From the NCBI GenBank assembly GCA_045124015.1, contig JBGVLA010000121.1, positions 1 to 5,655 on the forward strand: a stretch of 5,655 nucleotides of DNA, read 5' to 3'. Numbering within the stretch: position 1 is the first letter of the stretch; the number at the start of each line of letters is the position of its first letter. Shown one piece after another: positions 1 through 5,655 of this stretch. The notes beneath the pieces were generated by a model. The model was not told where the DNA came from and did no database searches. It worked only from the letters and a program-made list of their open reading frames with translations. Source of the stretch: QALR01 sp045124015 (GTDB lineage Bacteria; Bacillota; Clostridia; Oscillospirales; CAG-272). Position numbers and translations under genes: made by a program.

Positions 1-32
1 TGCTTCAAAAGCAAACAAAATCTATATTATAT

Positions 33-827
33 ATGAATGAGAGAACCTATATGCGTTTTGATTTTTTGAAATCGAATAAACATAAAAAACCACTTTGTAC
101 GGCATTCGTTGATTTTGAGCATTGGTATATTGGACTTGAACGCCAATATGGTGTAAAGCCCGATATCAAGGCTTGGAAAAATCAGCTGGAAAAAGAATAC
201 GAGGTGGAGGAGATCGCCGTTTTTGGCGATTTTTCAAATCCGGGACTGCGCGGAGAGCTTGACCGTCTTCGTGATACCACTCCCATTATTTTCGATACCA
301 AAACACACAGCGAGCATTACAAAAAGGATTTTACCGACTTTATCATGCTCGACTACATCTATCAAAAGGCGATGACGCGCCGCGATATCGATACGTTTAT
401 CATTTTCACGGGGGATGGGCATTTTTCATCCGTCGTGCGTTTTATCATCAATCAATGCAAAAAGCGTGTGGGTATCTACGGCGTTACCAATGCACTTTCT
501 GCACAGCTGAAGCTTTCCGCTTCGTTTTACCATGAGATCCCGTCCGATTCCGAGGTCTATCAAACGTATTATAAGCTGATCGCGCAGAATTTCGACTATC
601 TGACGGTTCACCGCGAGTTTGGACTTAACGCGACCCCCGAAAAGATCGTGGAGCGTATTTCACAGAAGCATAAGATCGAAAAGGTCGAGATCGCAAAGGC
701 ACTCTGTCAAATGCTCGATGATGGGTATATCTATAAAGCGGTCGTCAAGGATGAAAAACACGGTAAGCTTTCGATTCTCAAGCCCAACTGGGAGCTTCTT
801 TCCAGAGATAAACTATGGAATCCGTGA
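33..827 (+). CDS. NYN domain (PIN-like, LabA/DUF88-type) protein with C-terminal winged-helix-like region
   Basis: 264 residues, predicted cytoplasmic. Residues about 20-168 read as a NYN domain, a PIN-like metal-dependent RNase fold. The first strand ends in FVDFEH with Asp27; FGDF has Asp66; KDFTDFIMLD has Asp102 and Asp107; FTGDGHFSSVV has Asp128 and matches the family SGDGDF motif. The usual Asn of the first motif (DxxN) is not present and His130 replaces the second Asp of GDGD, so the acidic cluster is kept only in part. Residues about 195-255 look like a winged helix (helix, helix, then a short beta hairpin), which would suit nucleic-acid binding. NYN proteins are thought to cleave or bind RNA; the target here cannot be told. 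ATG at 33 has no ribosome binding site, whereas ATG at 51 (MRFDFLK) has a weak GAGAG upstream, so the true start may be 51. The gene ends in front of a terminator and converges on the HAD gene. Family call is firm, activity is inferred. Confidence 0.85.
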   Translation: MNERTYMRFDFLKSNKHKKPLCTAFVDFEHWYIGLERQYGVKPDIKAWKNQLEKEYEVEEIAVFGDFSNPGLRGELDRLRDTTPIIFDTKTHSEHYKKDFTDFIMLDYIYQKAMTRRDIDTFIIFTGDGHFSSVVRFIINQCKKRVGIYGVTNALSAQLKLSASFYHEIPSDSEVYQTYYKLIAQNFDYLTVHREFGLNATPEKIVERISQKHKIEKVEIAKALCQMLDDGYIYKAVVKDEKHGKLSILKPNWELLSRDKLWNP

Positions 828-842
828 GTATTGCTTGCGATG

Positions 843-907
843 CTCAGTGAAAAGAAAAGGTGTTCGCGGAGCGAACGAATTCGAGTGATATGGAACTGAG
901 TTTTCTT
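843..907 (+). other. Nested inverted repeats in intergenic region, possible weak terminator or structured RNA
   Basis: A perfect hairpin GTTCGC-GGA-GCGAAC lies at 862-876. It is enclosed by a second inverted repeat, CTCAGT at 843-848 and ACTGAG at 895-900, which is followed directly by TTTTCTT (901-907). AAGAAAA at 852-858 could instead pair with that TTTTCTT, so two mutually exclusive outer pairings exist. It starts 15 bases after the stop codon of the NYN gene, so it could be a first, weaker terminator. It could equally be a dispersed intergenic repeat. No function is established from the sequence. Confidence 0.35.
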
Positions 908-945
908 ATGCAACAATAAAAATTTGCCCACGCTGAAAGTGAATT

Positions 946-984
946 AACCCCAACAGACCGTGAAAATCTGTTGGGGTTCGTTTT
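946..984 (+). terminator. Strong rho-independent terminator between convergent genes
   Basis: AACCCCAACAGA (946-957) pairs perfectly over 12 bp with TCTGTTGGGGTT (967-978) around a 9-base loop, and is followed by CGTTTTATCTT. The T-rich side is on the plus strand, so it best fits the end of the NYN transcript. On the minus strand the stem is followed by AATTC, a poor U tract, but its position 31 bases past the HAD stop codon means it may also help end that transcript. Confidence 0.85.
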
Positions 985-1008
985 ATCTTGTTCGATAAAT
1001 TGTAATTA

Positions 1009-1749
1009 TCAAATCATTTGCTCCAGTTTATCGATCAATTCATTCCAATCTGTAATATGTAAGTATTCAAAATCAATTTTTAATTTCTCATTCTGATCTG
1101 CAAAAGGCTTTGAATCATCAACCGTTGTTCCTTCATACAAAACAGGAAACATTCCAGCATTCTTTGAACCTTGCACATCAGCAGATATGCTATCGCCACA
1201 ATACCATACTTTATCAGCGGATAATCCCGATTTTTGTAATGCAATATCAAACATAATACGATGCGGCTTTCTGAAGATATAATCACTTGACGCTAAGACA
1301 AATTCAAATTTGTTTCTTGGAAGAAGTCTATCAAAAAGTCTTTTTAAGGCATTACCGGAAAAACAGTAATTGCTTATTACGCCTGTCCTTATTCCTTTTG
1401 AATTGAGATAATCAAGCAGTTTATCAGCGTGAGGCATTATGGCACCTTGCGATATACCGTTCATAATGATCTCTTCTGCTTCTTCTATGGATATGGACAA
1501 CGAAATATCCATATATTCCATTGCTAATTTCAAGAAATTATGTTCGTGAATTTCGATTATATCTCCTCGTGCTGCCTTGATTTGGGCAAATAACGCGGTG
1601 ATGGTTTTATCATATTCCTCAAATGAAATATTGCGTGGATTTCTGCTTATATATGGATAAATTGCCTTATTTCCGTTTGATGTATTAAAATCAGGTTGAT
1701 ATAGTAATGTATGTCCATAATCAAAAATAATCATTTCAGGTTTTTGCAT
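1009..1749 (-). CDS. HAD-superfamily hydrolase, non-canonical motif I
   Basis: 246 residues from ATG at 1749. This start is preferred because GAGGTG lies just upstream; the frame stays open to a TTG at 1764, but that start would overlap this ribosome binding site. HAD motifs are all present in order: motif I IIFDYGHTLL (nucleophile Asp10, Thr14), motif II VISN (Ser126), motif III RKP (Lys161), motif IV CGDSISAD (Asp186, Asp191). Residues about 20-105 form a helical insert, consistent with a C1 cap. The product is probably a soluble HAD_2-type hydrolase acting on a phosphorylated small molecule. Position +2 of motif I, normally the Asp that serves as general acid/base in HAD phosphatases, is Gly12, so normal phosphatase chemistry is doubtful. 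Substrate is unknown. Spot counts give about 27-32% G+C here against about 53% in the neighbouring genes, suggesting separate ancestry. Family call is firm; reaction is not assigned. Confidence 0.88.
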   Translation of the reverse strand: MQKPEMIIFDYGHTLLYQPDFNTSNGNKAIYPYISRNPRNISFEEYDKTITALFAQIKAARGDIIEIHEHNFLKLAMEYMDISLSISIEEAEEIIMNGISQGAIMPHADKLLDYLNSKGIRTGVISNYCFSGNALKRLFDRLLPRNKFEFVLASSDYIFRKPHRIMFDIALQKSGLSADKVWYCGDSISADVQGSKNAGMFPVLYEGTTVDDSKPFADQNEKLKIDFEYLHITDWNELIDKLEQMI

Positions 1750-1796
1750 TTCAACACCTCGCAAATTACATACTCATAAAAAGATGCTTGGAATAT

Positions 1797-1816
1797 AGGG
1801 GGAGATTGCTCCCACC
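1797..1816 (-). other. Small GC-rich stem-loop just after the 107-residue gene
   Basis: GGGAG (1800-1804) and CTCCC (1809-1813) form a 5-bp stem with a 4-base loop, 7 bases past the stop codon of the minus-strand gene ending at 1821. Reading on the minus strand no T run follows, so it is at best a weak terminator or an mRNA 3' stabilising hairpin. It sits at the composition boundary between the AT-rich HAD block and the GC-richer gene upstream. Confidence 0.3.
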
Positions 1817-1820
1817 CTAC

Positions 1821-2144
1821 TTAACGGAAATACACGTAATATGCGATAACGGTGCGCATCACGCCGCCGTTTTCAAGGTCGGGCGCGGTGATGATAGCAC
1901 CCTCAAGGCTGAGAAGCTCGGAGGCTTGCATTTCATTTACCTTGCAACGGAACACAACGTGATTGTCTGCGGAAATGATGAACTCACCGTCGCGGATATT
2001 GAAGCCGCCGTCGCGCCCGATGATAAGGTCGGTCTCACCCTCGCGTTCCGTGATATAGCGCAGACGGTGTGCGGCGATCTTTTTTGCCATTTTTTCGCGG
2101 AAAGCAGGAGTATCTTCTGCTTTTTTCTTTTTGAAAAGTCCCAT
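1821..2144 (-). CDS. Conserved-looking hypothetical protein, 107 residues, function unknown
   Basis: I do not recognise the family. The start is well supported: ATG at 2144 is preceded by GGAGGAAA (2150-2157 on the plus strand) at good spacing. The protein begins MGLFKKKK, a basic N-terminus, followed by a charged helix-forming stretch to about residue 30. From about residue 36 it is probably beta-rich (DLIIGRDGGFNI, EFIISADNHVVFRCKV, GAIITAPDL, VMRTVIAYYVYF), like a small single-domain beta sheet protein. There is no signal peptide, membrane segment or cysteine motif; the single Cys is at position 67. The overlapping plus-strand reading frame (1788-2237) lacks a ribosome binding site and is judged a shadow. 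The gene is divergent from the YfhO gene and upstream of the HAD gene on the same strand. Coding confidence is good, but no function can be given. Confidence 0.75.
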   Translation of the reverse strand: MGLFKKKKAEDTPAFREKMAKKIAAHRLRYITEREGETDLIIGRDGGFNIRDGEFIISADNHVVFRCKVNEMQASELLSLEGAIITAPDLENGGVMRTVIAYYVYFR

Positions 2145-2149
2145 AAAAA

Positions 2150-2157
2150 TTTCCTCC
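2150..2157 (-). promoter_or_regulatory. Shine-Dalgarno site of the 107-residue gene
   Basis: The minus strand reads GGAGGAAA with the core GGAGG about 8 bases before ATG at 2144. It decides in favour of the minus-strand frame over the overlapping plus-strand frame. Confidence 0.8.
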
Positions 2158-2230
2158 GTTTGGTGAGATATTCAGCGCTTTTCTTCGACAAAAGGGAAAA
2201 TGCCGAATTTTGCTTTGGTTACTTAAAAAT

Positions 2231-2239
2231 ATTGTAACA
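2231..2239 (-). promoter_or_regulatory. Candidate extended -10 promoter for the 107-residue gene
   Basis: The minus strand reads TGTTACAAT, a close match to the extended -10 consensus TGnTATAAT. It would give a leader of about 80 bases before the ATG at 2144. No good -35 hexamer is seen at the expected distance, so the call rests on the extended -10 alone. Confidence 0.45.
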
Positions 2240-2254
2240 TAGAATTTGAAAAAA

Positions 2255-2263
2255 TGCTATAAT
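2255..2263 (+). promoter_or_regulatory. Candidate distal extended -10 promoter for the YfhO gene
   Basis: TGCTATAAT is a perfect extended -10 element on the plus strand. No convincing -35 box lies 16-18 bases upstream (TTGTAA at 2232-2237 would need a 20-base spacer). It overlaps the region where the divergent minus-strand promoter would have its -35 contact. The -10 could also arise by chance in this AT-rich stretch. Confidence 0.35.
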
Positions 2264-2297
2264 TTTCACAAAAAATAAATAATTTACAATTTATCTG

Positions 2298-2326
2298 TTC
2301 ACAAAGCAGAGTTTTGGTGTTATACT
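2298..2326 (+). promoter_or_regulatory. Probable main sigma-A-type promoter of the YfhO operon
   Basis: TTCACA (2298-2303) matches 5 of 6 bases of the -35 consensus. A 17-base spacer ends in TGT, and TATACT (2321-2326) follows as an extended -10. Predicted transcription start is near 2333, giving a leader of about 64 bases before ATG 2397. This is the best promoter match in the window. Confidence 0.7.
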
Positions 2327-2338
2327 ATATCCGTATAA

Positions 2339-2361
2339 CCCGAATTTTTGAAATTTTCGGG
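2339..2361 (+). other. Short stem-loop in the YfhO mRNA leader
   Basis: CCCGAA (2339-2344) and TTCGGG (2356-2361) form a 6-bp stem with an 11-base A/T-rich loop, starting only about 6 bases after the predicted transcription start. It lacks a following T run, so it is not a terminator; a 5' mRNA-stabilising hairpin is one possibility. No known riboswitch is recognised. Confidence 0.3.
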
Positions 2362-2396
2362 ATGATTGGAACTTGAAAAGAAAGGAACGGTAAAAA

Positions 2397-5300
2397 ATGA
2401 ATTCCAATGATTATGAAAACGTTTCGTCTTTGCCGGAAGAACCCGCTTTGGAAACGGCACCAAAGACAAAACGCGTAAAATGGAAATCCCAGAAACAGAA
2501 AAGATCCGGAAAGGAATTTGACGGTTATTGTTATATAGCCTCCTTCCTGCTTCCGTTTCTGATCATGCTTGGGGTTTATGCGTGTCTCGGTAAACATCCT
2601 TTTGGCGATGGTTCGGTTTTGACACTTGACCTGCAGGCACAGTACGTATATTATTTTGAGGCGATCCGCAGACTGCTGACGGAGGGCGGTAGCTGGCTCT
2701 ATTCATTCCAGCGTACGCTCGGCGGTGAATTTATGGGTATCGTTGCATATTATGCGGCAAGCCCCTTTAACCTCATCTTTGTCCTTTTCCCGAAGAATAT
2801 GCTGGCAGATGCCGTTATGTTCATGCAGCTTGCTAAGGTCGGCACGATGGGACTCACCTTTGCCTATTACCTCAGAAAAACACGTAAAACTTCCGATATG
2901 ATCACGGTCTCCTTCTCGATGATGTATGCGCTTTGTGCATATTCCGTCGTGGAGCTGATGAATCCCATGTGGCTCGATGCCATGGTATTCCTTCCTCTCC
3001 TTGTTCTCGGTATCGAATCCATGGTCCGTGAGAGAAAGTTTATTCTGTATACCGTATCGCTCGTTGCCATCTTCGTTACGAACTACTATATCGGATACAT
3101 GTGCTGTATCTTTACCTTTGCGTATTATCTTTACTACTATTTCCTCGTTTGCGACGAGCTTCCGCAGAATCCCAAGGCGGAAAGAGGAAATAAGGTGAAG
3201 CGTCTTTTCTGCTCCCGCGGCTTTGAGACCTTGATGCGTTTTGGCGTTTTCTCGATCCTTGCGGCGATGATCTCTGCGTTCATGCTTCTTTGTGCGTGGT
3301 ACTCGCTTCAGTTTGGTAAAACAGGATTCTCGAATCCAAACTTCAATTTCACGCTTCGCTTTGATTTCCTGGATATCTTCGTGAAGATGCTTCCCGGTTC
3401 TTATGATACCGTTCGTCCCAACGGCTTGCCGATGATCTATTCCGGTATGCTTGCGATCCTTGCGCTTCCGCTCTTCTTCATGTCGAAGACGATCACCCCG
3501 AAGAAAAAAGCGCTGACAGCAGCCCTTCTTCTTTTCTTTGTGATCTCGTTCTCCGTGAATACGATCGACCTTGTTTGGCACGGCTTTTCTATGCCGAACT
3601 GGCTCAACTACCGCTATTCTTTCCTCTTCTCGTTTGTCATGATCGTGCTTGCGTGCGATGCGATCCGCGGACTCAAGAAGATCCCGTTTTCCTGGATCGC
3701 TTCTGTGGGCGCCATCGTTTCGCTGCTGATCCTTATCGTGCAGAAGCTTGGTTATACCTTTGCGCAGGCAGAGGGCAAGACCAACGACCTCGATGATGCA
3801 AAATGCATCGTGGTTTCCCTTATCCTTGTCGGAGTCTATCTCTTTATCCTTCGTTTTATGAAATACGACAAGATGGAAAAATCGGGCGCCTTTGCCCTTG
3901 CGGTCATCGTCTGTGTCGAAATGTTCGCCACATCGCTTATCACCGTCGGAGAGGTGCAGATGGACGTTGGTACGGTTCGATACGATAACTATCTTTCCGA
4001 TAACGGTAAGACGGAATATTACAGCGGTTATCACGGCTCGATCCGACGCATCGAGCACGTCGTAAATGAGATCTTGGAAAAAGATAAATCGCTTTACCGT
4101 ATGGAAAGCAAGGTATATCGCCGCGAAGGCGGTGTGAATGAACCGATGGCATTTGGCTTTAACGGCATTTCTCATTCGACCTCTACGTTGAATAAGAGTG
4201 TGATCGACCTGATGCGTACCTTTGGTTATTCCTCGCAATCGCATTGGACGAAATACATCGGCGGTACACCGGTTTCCGATGCACTTTTTGGCATCAAATA
4301 CGTCGTAACCAAAAACGATAAGCTCGACCCGAACCTCTATACCGTTGCGGCTGAGGGTGCAGAGGACTATAAATACATTCCCACGGAAAACACCATCTAT
4401 GCGATGCAGAATACCAAAGCACTTTCTCTCGTATACGGTGTCAGCCCGGACGTTGCAACAGAGCTTGTCAATTTCAATAATCCTCCGTACAGCTACCGTT
4501 CTGCGATGGATAGTCAGAACGATCTTGTCAATATGATGCTTTCCGGCGTGATGGATACACCGAACGTTCTCCGCGGTATCTACGCGGATTTCAGAGAGGT
4601 CGACTGCGATTATTCAAAGTATTCGCACTCCGTTGCGTATATCGATGAAAACGGAGAAACACAGCATAAATCCGTCAACCATCACGTCTTCACTCCGAAG
4701 AAAGGTAAGGATTCCGCAAGCGTCAACTACGTTTTTGAAGCAGAAGCGGACGGTCCGATCTACTTCCATGTTGGGGGTATCAACTTCCAGGGTATGCCTA
4801 CAAGCTGTCAGATCTACGTCAACGGCAGCAAGGTCTGCAACTATTTCACCAACGAAACATGGGTCGTTCAGAATCTCGGCACCTTTGAAAAGGGTGATAT
4901 CGTGAAGGTAGAGATCGCATTTGACAATGGTATTCTCTATTACTCCAGAGAATCCGAATGTGTTTTCTATTATATCGATTATGAAGCGATGGACGAAGCT
5001 TTTTCTGCGCTGGAATATGCGTCCATGTATATAGAAGAATACAAGAGCGATGCTCATTTCAAGGGCACGATCGATCTTCCTCGCGGACAGGAGCTCATCT
5101 TTACGACCATTCCTTACGATGAAGGCTGGCAGATCTATATCGACGGCGAAAAAGCAGAGACCATTCAGGTCCTCGGTGCACTCCTTGCCATTCCGTCCAC
5201 AGAGGGCTTCCATGAGATCGAATTCGTTTATCGTCCGAACTGTGCCGTTTATGGCGGTATCCTTTCTATTCTCGGTATCGTCATTTTCGCAGCAATAATC

Positions 5301-5558
5301 CTTTGGAGCTTCCTTGCCAAGAAGCGCACTCGCGTTTCGGCAAACGGCGGCACCGTTCATTTCTTCTATCATAAGGGCGACGAGGTAAACGGCTGGACGC
5401 TTGAAATGGCGGAGGAAGAAGCGGCAAATGCTCCCGACGAGGCAGCAGAGCCGCAGAAAACACTTCCGGAAGCAGAAAAGACAGAAGATGTTCCTGCTGT
5501 TACGGAAGAGACCCCTGCAGAGGAAGAACCCAAACCCGAAACAACATCGGAGGAATAA
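2397..5558 (+). CDS. YfhO family polytopic membrane protein (predicted GT-C type glycosyltransferase)
   Basis: 1053 residues; ATG 2397 has AAAGGAA 9 bases upstream. Residues 1-42 are a charged cytoplasmic N-terminus. About 14 membrane segments lie between 44 and 517, a large extracytoplasmic domain spans about 518-949, and a last segment at about 951-974 is followed by a cytoplasmic tail. YfhO hallmarks include LDLQAQY with Asp78 in the first outer loop (likely the GT-C catalytic Asp), LGGEF (108-112), YYAASPFN (118-125), MLPGSYDT (331-338), GLPMIYSG (343-350), PNWLNYRYSF (400-409), SHSTSTLN (592-599), LFGIKYVV (630-637), YDEGWQIYIDG (907-917) and the EFVYRPN segment before the last helix. 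In Bacillus and Listeria, YfhO proteins act in glycosylation of lipoteichoic acid, moving sugar from a lipid carrier outside the membrane; the acceptor here is unknown. The tail (about 1003-1053) is rich in Glu, Pro, Ala and Thr, which is unusual. The radical SAM gene follows after 4 bases. Confidence 0.93.
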   Translation: MNSNDYENVSSLPEEPALETAPKTKRVKWKSQKQKRSGKEFDGYCYIASFLLPFLIMLGVYACLGKHPFGDGSVLTLDLQAQYVYYFEAIRRLLTEGGSWLYSFQRTLGGEFMGIVAYYAASPFNLIFVLFPKNMLADAVMFMQLAKVGTMGLTFAYYLRKTRKTSDMITVSFSMMYALCAYSVVELMNPMWLDAMVFLPLLVLGIESMVRERKFILYTVSLVAIFVTNYYIGYMCCIFTFAYYLYYYFLVCDELPQNPKAERGNKVKRLFCSRGFETLMRFGVFSILAAMISAFMLLCAWYSLQFGKTGFSNPNFNFTLRFDFLDIFVKMLPGSYDTVRPNGLPMIYSGMLAILALPLFFMSKTITPKKKALTAALLLFFVISFSVNTIDLVWHGFSMPNWLNYRYSFLFSFVMIVLACDAIRGLKKIPFSWIASVGAIVSLLILIVQKLGYTFAQAEGKTNDLDDAKCIVVSLILVGVYLFILRFMKYDKMEKSGAFALAVIVCVEMFATSLITVGEVQMDVGTVRYDNYLSDNGKTEYYSGYHGSIRRIEHVVNEILEKDKSLYRMESKVYRREGGVNEPMAFGFNGISHSTSTLNKSVIDLMRTFGYSSQSHWTKYIGGTPVSDALFGIKYVVTKNDKLDPNLYTVAAEGAEDYKYIPTENTIYAMQNTKALSLVYGVSPDVATELVNFNNPPYSYRSAMDSQNDLVNMMLSGVMDTPNVLRGIYADFREVDCDYSKYSHSVAYIDENGETQHKSVNHHVFTPKKGKDSASVNYVFEAEADGPIYFHVGGINFQGMPTSCQIYVNGSKVCNYFTNETWVVQNLGTFEKGDIVKVEIAFDNGILYYSRESECVFYYIDYEAMDEAFSALEYASMYIEEYKSDAHFKGTIDLPRGQELIFTTIPYDEGWQIYIDGEKAETIQVLGALLAIPSTEGFHEIEFVYRPNCAVYGGILSILGIVIFAAIILWSFLAKKRTRVSANGGTVHFFYHKGDEVNGWTLEMAEEEAANAPDEAAEPQKTLPEAEKTEDVPAVTEETPAEEEPKPETTSEE
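5549..5554 (+). promoter_or_regulatory. Shine-Dalgarno site deciding a TTG start
   Basis: GGAGGA sits inside the last codons of the YfhO gene, 8 bases before TTG at 5563. No ATG or GTG follows at suitable spacing, so it supports TTG as the initiation codon and suggests translational coupling of the two genes. Confidence 0.75.
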
Positions 5559-5562
5559 CATT

Positions 5563-5655
<93 letters not shown>

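Noticed and set aside
890..919. Tiny frame ATG…TAA (MELSFLMQQ) and a further open stretch through the terminator
   Set aside because: No ribosome binding site, very short, and the open stretch after 919 crosses a strong terminator hairpin.
825..1776. Inverted TGAGTAT (825-831) and ATACTCA (1770-1776) flanking the AT-rich HAD block, each with a TGCGA nearby
   Set aside because: A 7-base match is expected by chance over the lengths compared, the spacing to TGCGA differs, and no transposase or target duplication is seen. It is not good evidence for element ends.
1788..2237. 149-residue plus-strand frame opposite the 107-residue gene
   Set aside because: It has no Shine-Dalgarno sequence and shows no domain, while the minus-strand frame has a perfect GGAGG and a plausible protein composition.
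2339..2361. Leader hairpin considered as a riboswitch or attenuator
   Set aside because: A leader of about 64 bases with a single 6-bp stem and no T run or anti-terminator is too simple for a known riboswitch.
2703..4244. 513-residue open reading frame on the minus strand, opposite the YfhO gene
   Set aside because: It lies wholly inside the well-supported YfhO gene, is very rich in His, Arg, Asp and Lys with no recognisable domain, and I identified no promoter or ribosome binding site for it. It is best explained as a shadow of the codon use of YfhO.

Overview
The window looks like a complete short contig of chromosomal DNA from a bacterium of the Bacillota, most likely an uncultured anaerobic gut-type Clostridia (Oscillospirales-like). 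Reasons are the strong GGAGG-type ribosome binding sites, a YfhO-type membrane protein, the first residues of a B12-binding radical SAM protein of the kind common in Clostridia, and clostridia-like promoters and terminators. The lineage is an inference. Base 5655 is almost certainly a contig end: the last 37 bases are an unbroken run of G that looks like a sequencing artefact.

Layout from left to right. (1) 33-827, plus strand: a NYN/PIN-like nuclease-fold protein with a probable winged-helix C-terminus. (2) 828-1008: an intergenic region with nested inverted repeats and a strong rho-independent terminator (946-984) between two convergent genes. (3) 1009-1749, minus strand: a HAD-superfamily hydrolase whose motif I carries Gly in place of the usual second Asp. 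It lies in an AT-rich block (about 900-1800) that contrasts with its neighbours and may have been acquired. (4) 1821-2144, minus strand: a 107-residue conserved-looking protein of unknown function with an excellent Shine-Dalgarno sequence. (5) 2145-2396: a divergent AT-rich promoter region. (6) 2397-5558, plus strand: a 1053-residue YfhO-family polytopic membrane protein, a predicted GT-C type glycosyltransferase of the cell envelope, with an unusually acidic C-terminal tail. (7) 5563 onward, plus strand: the first 19 codons of a probable B12-binding radical SAM protein, starting at TTG with its ribosome binding site inside the end of the YfhO gene. It is cut off by the poly-G tract.

The YfhO and radical SAM genes are tightly spaced (4 bases) and very probably co-transcribed. 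The 107-residue gene and the HAD gene share a strand and could be co-transcribed, but the 71-base gap contains a small GC hairpin and the base composition changes there, so this is uncertain. I see no phage, CRISPR, toxin-antitoxin or transposase genes and no clear novel system. The points most worth a second look are the altered HAD active site in an AT-rich island, the unknown 107-residue protein divergent from YfhO, the structured intergenic region, and the terminal artefact.
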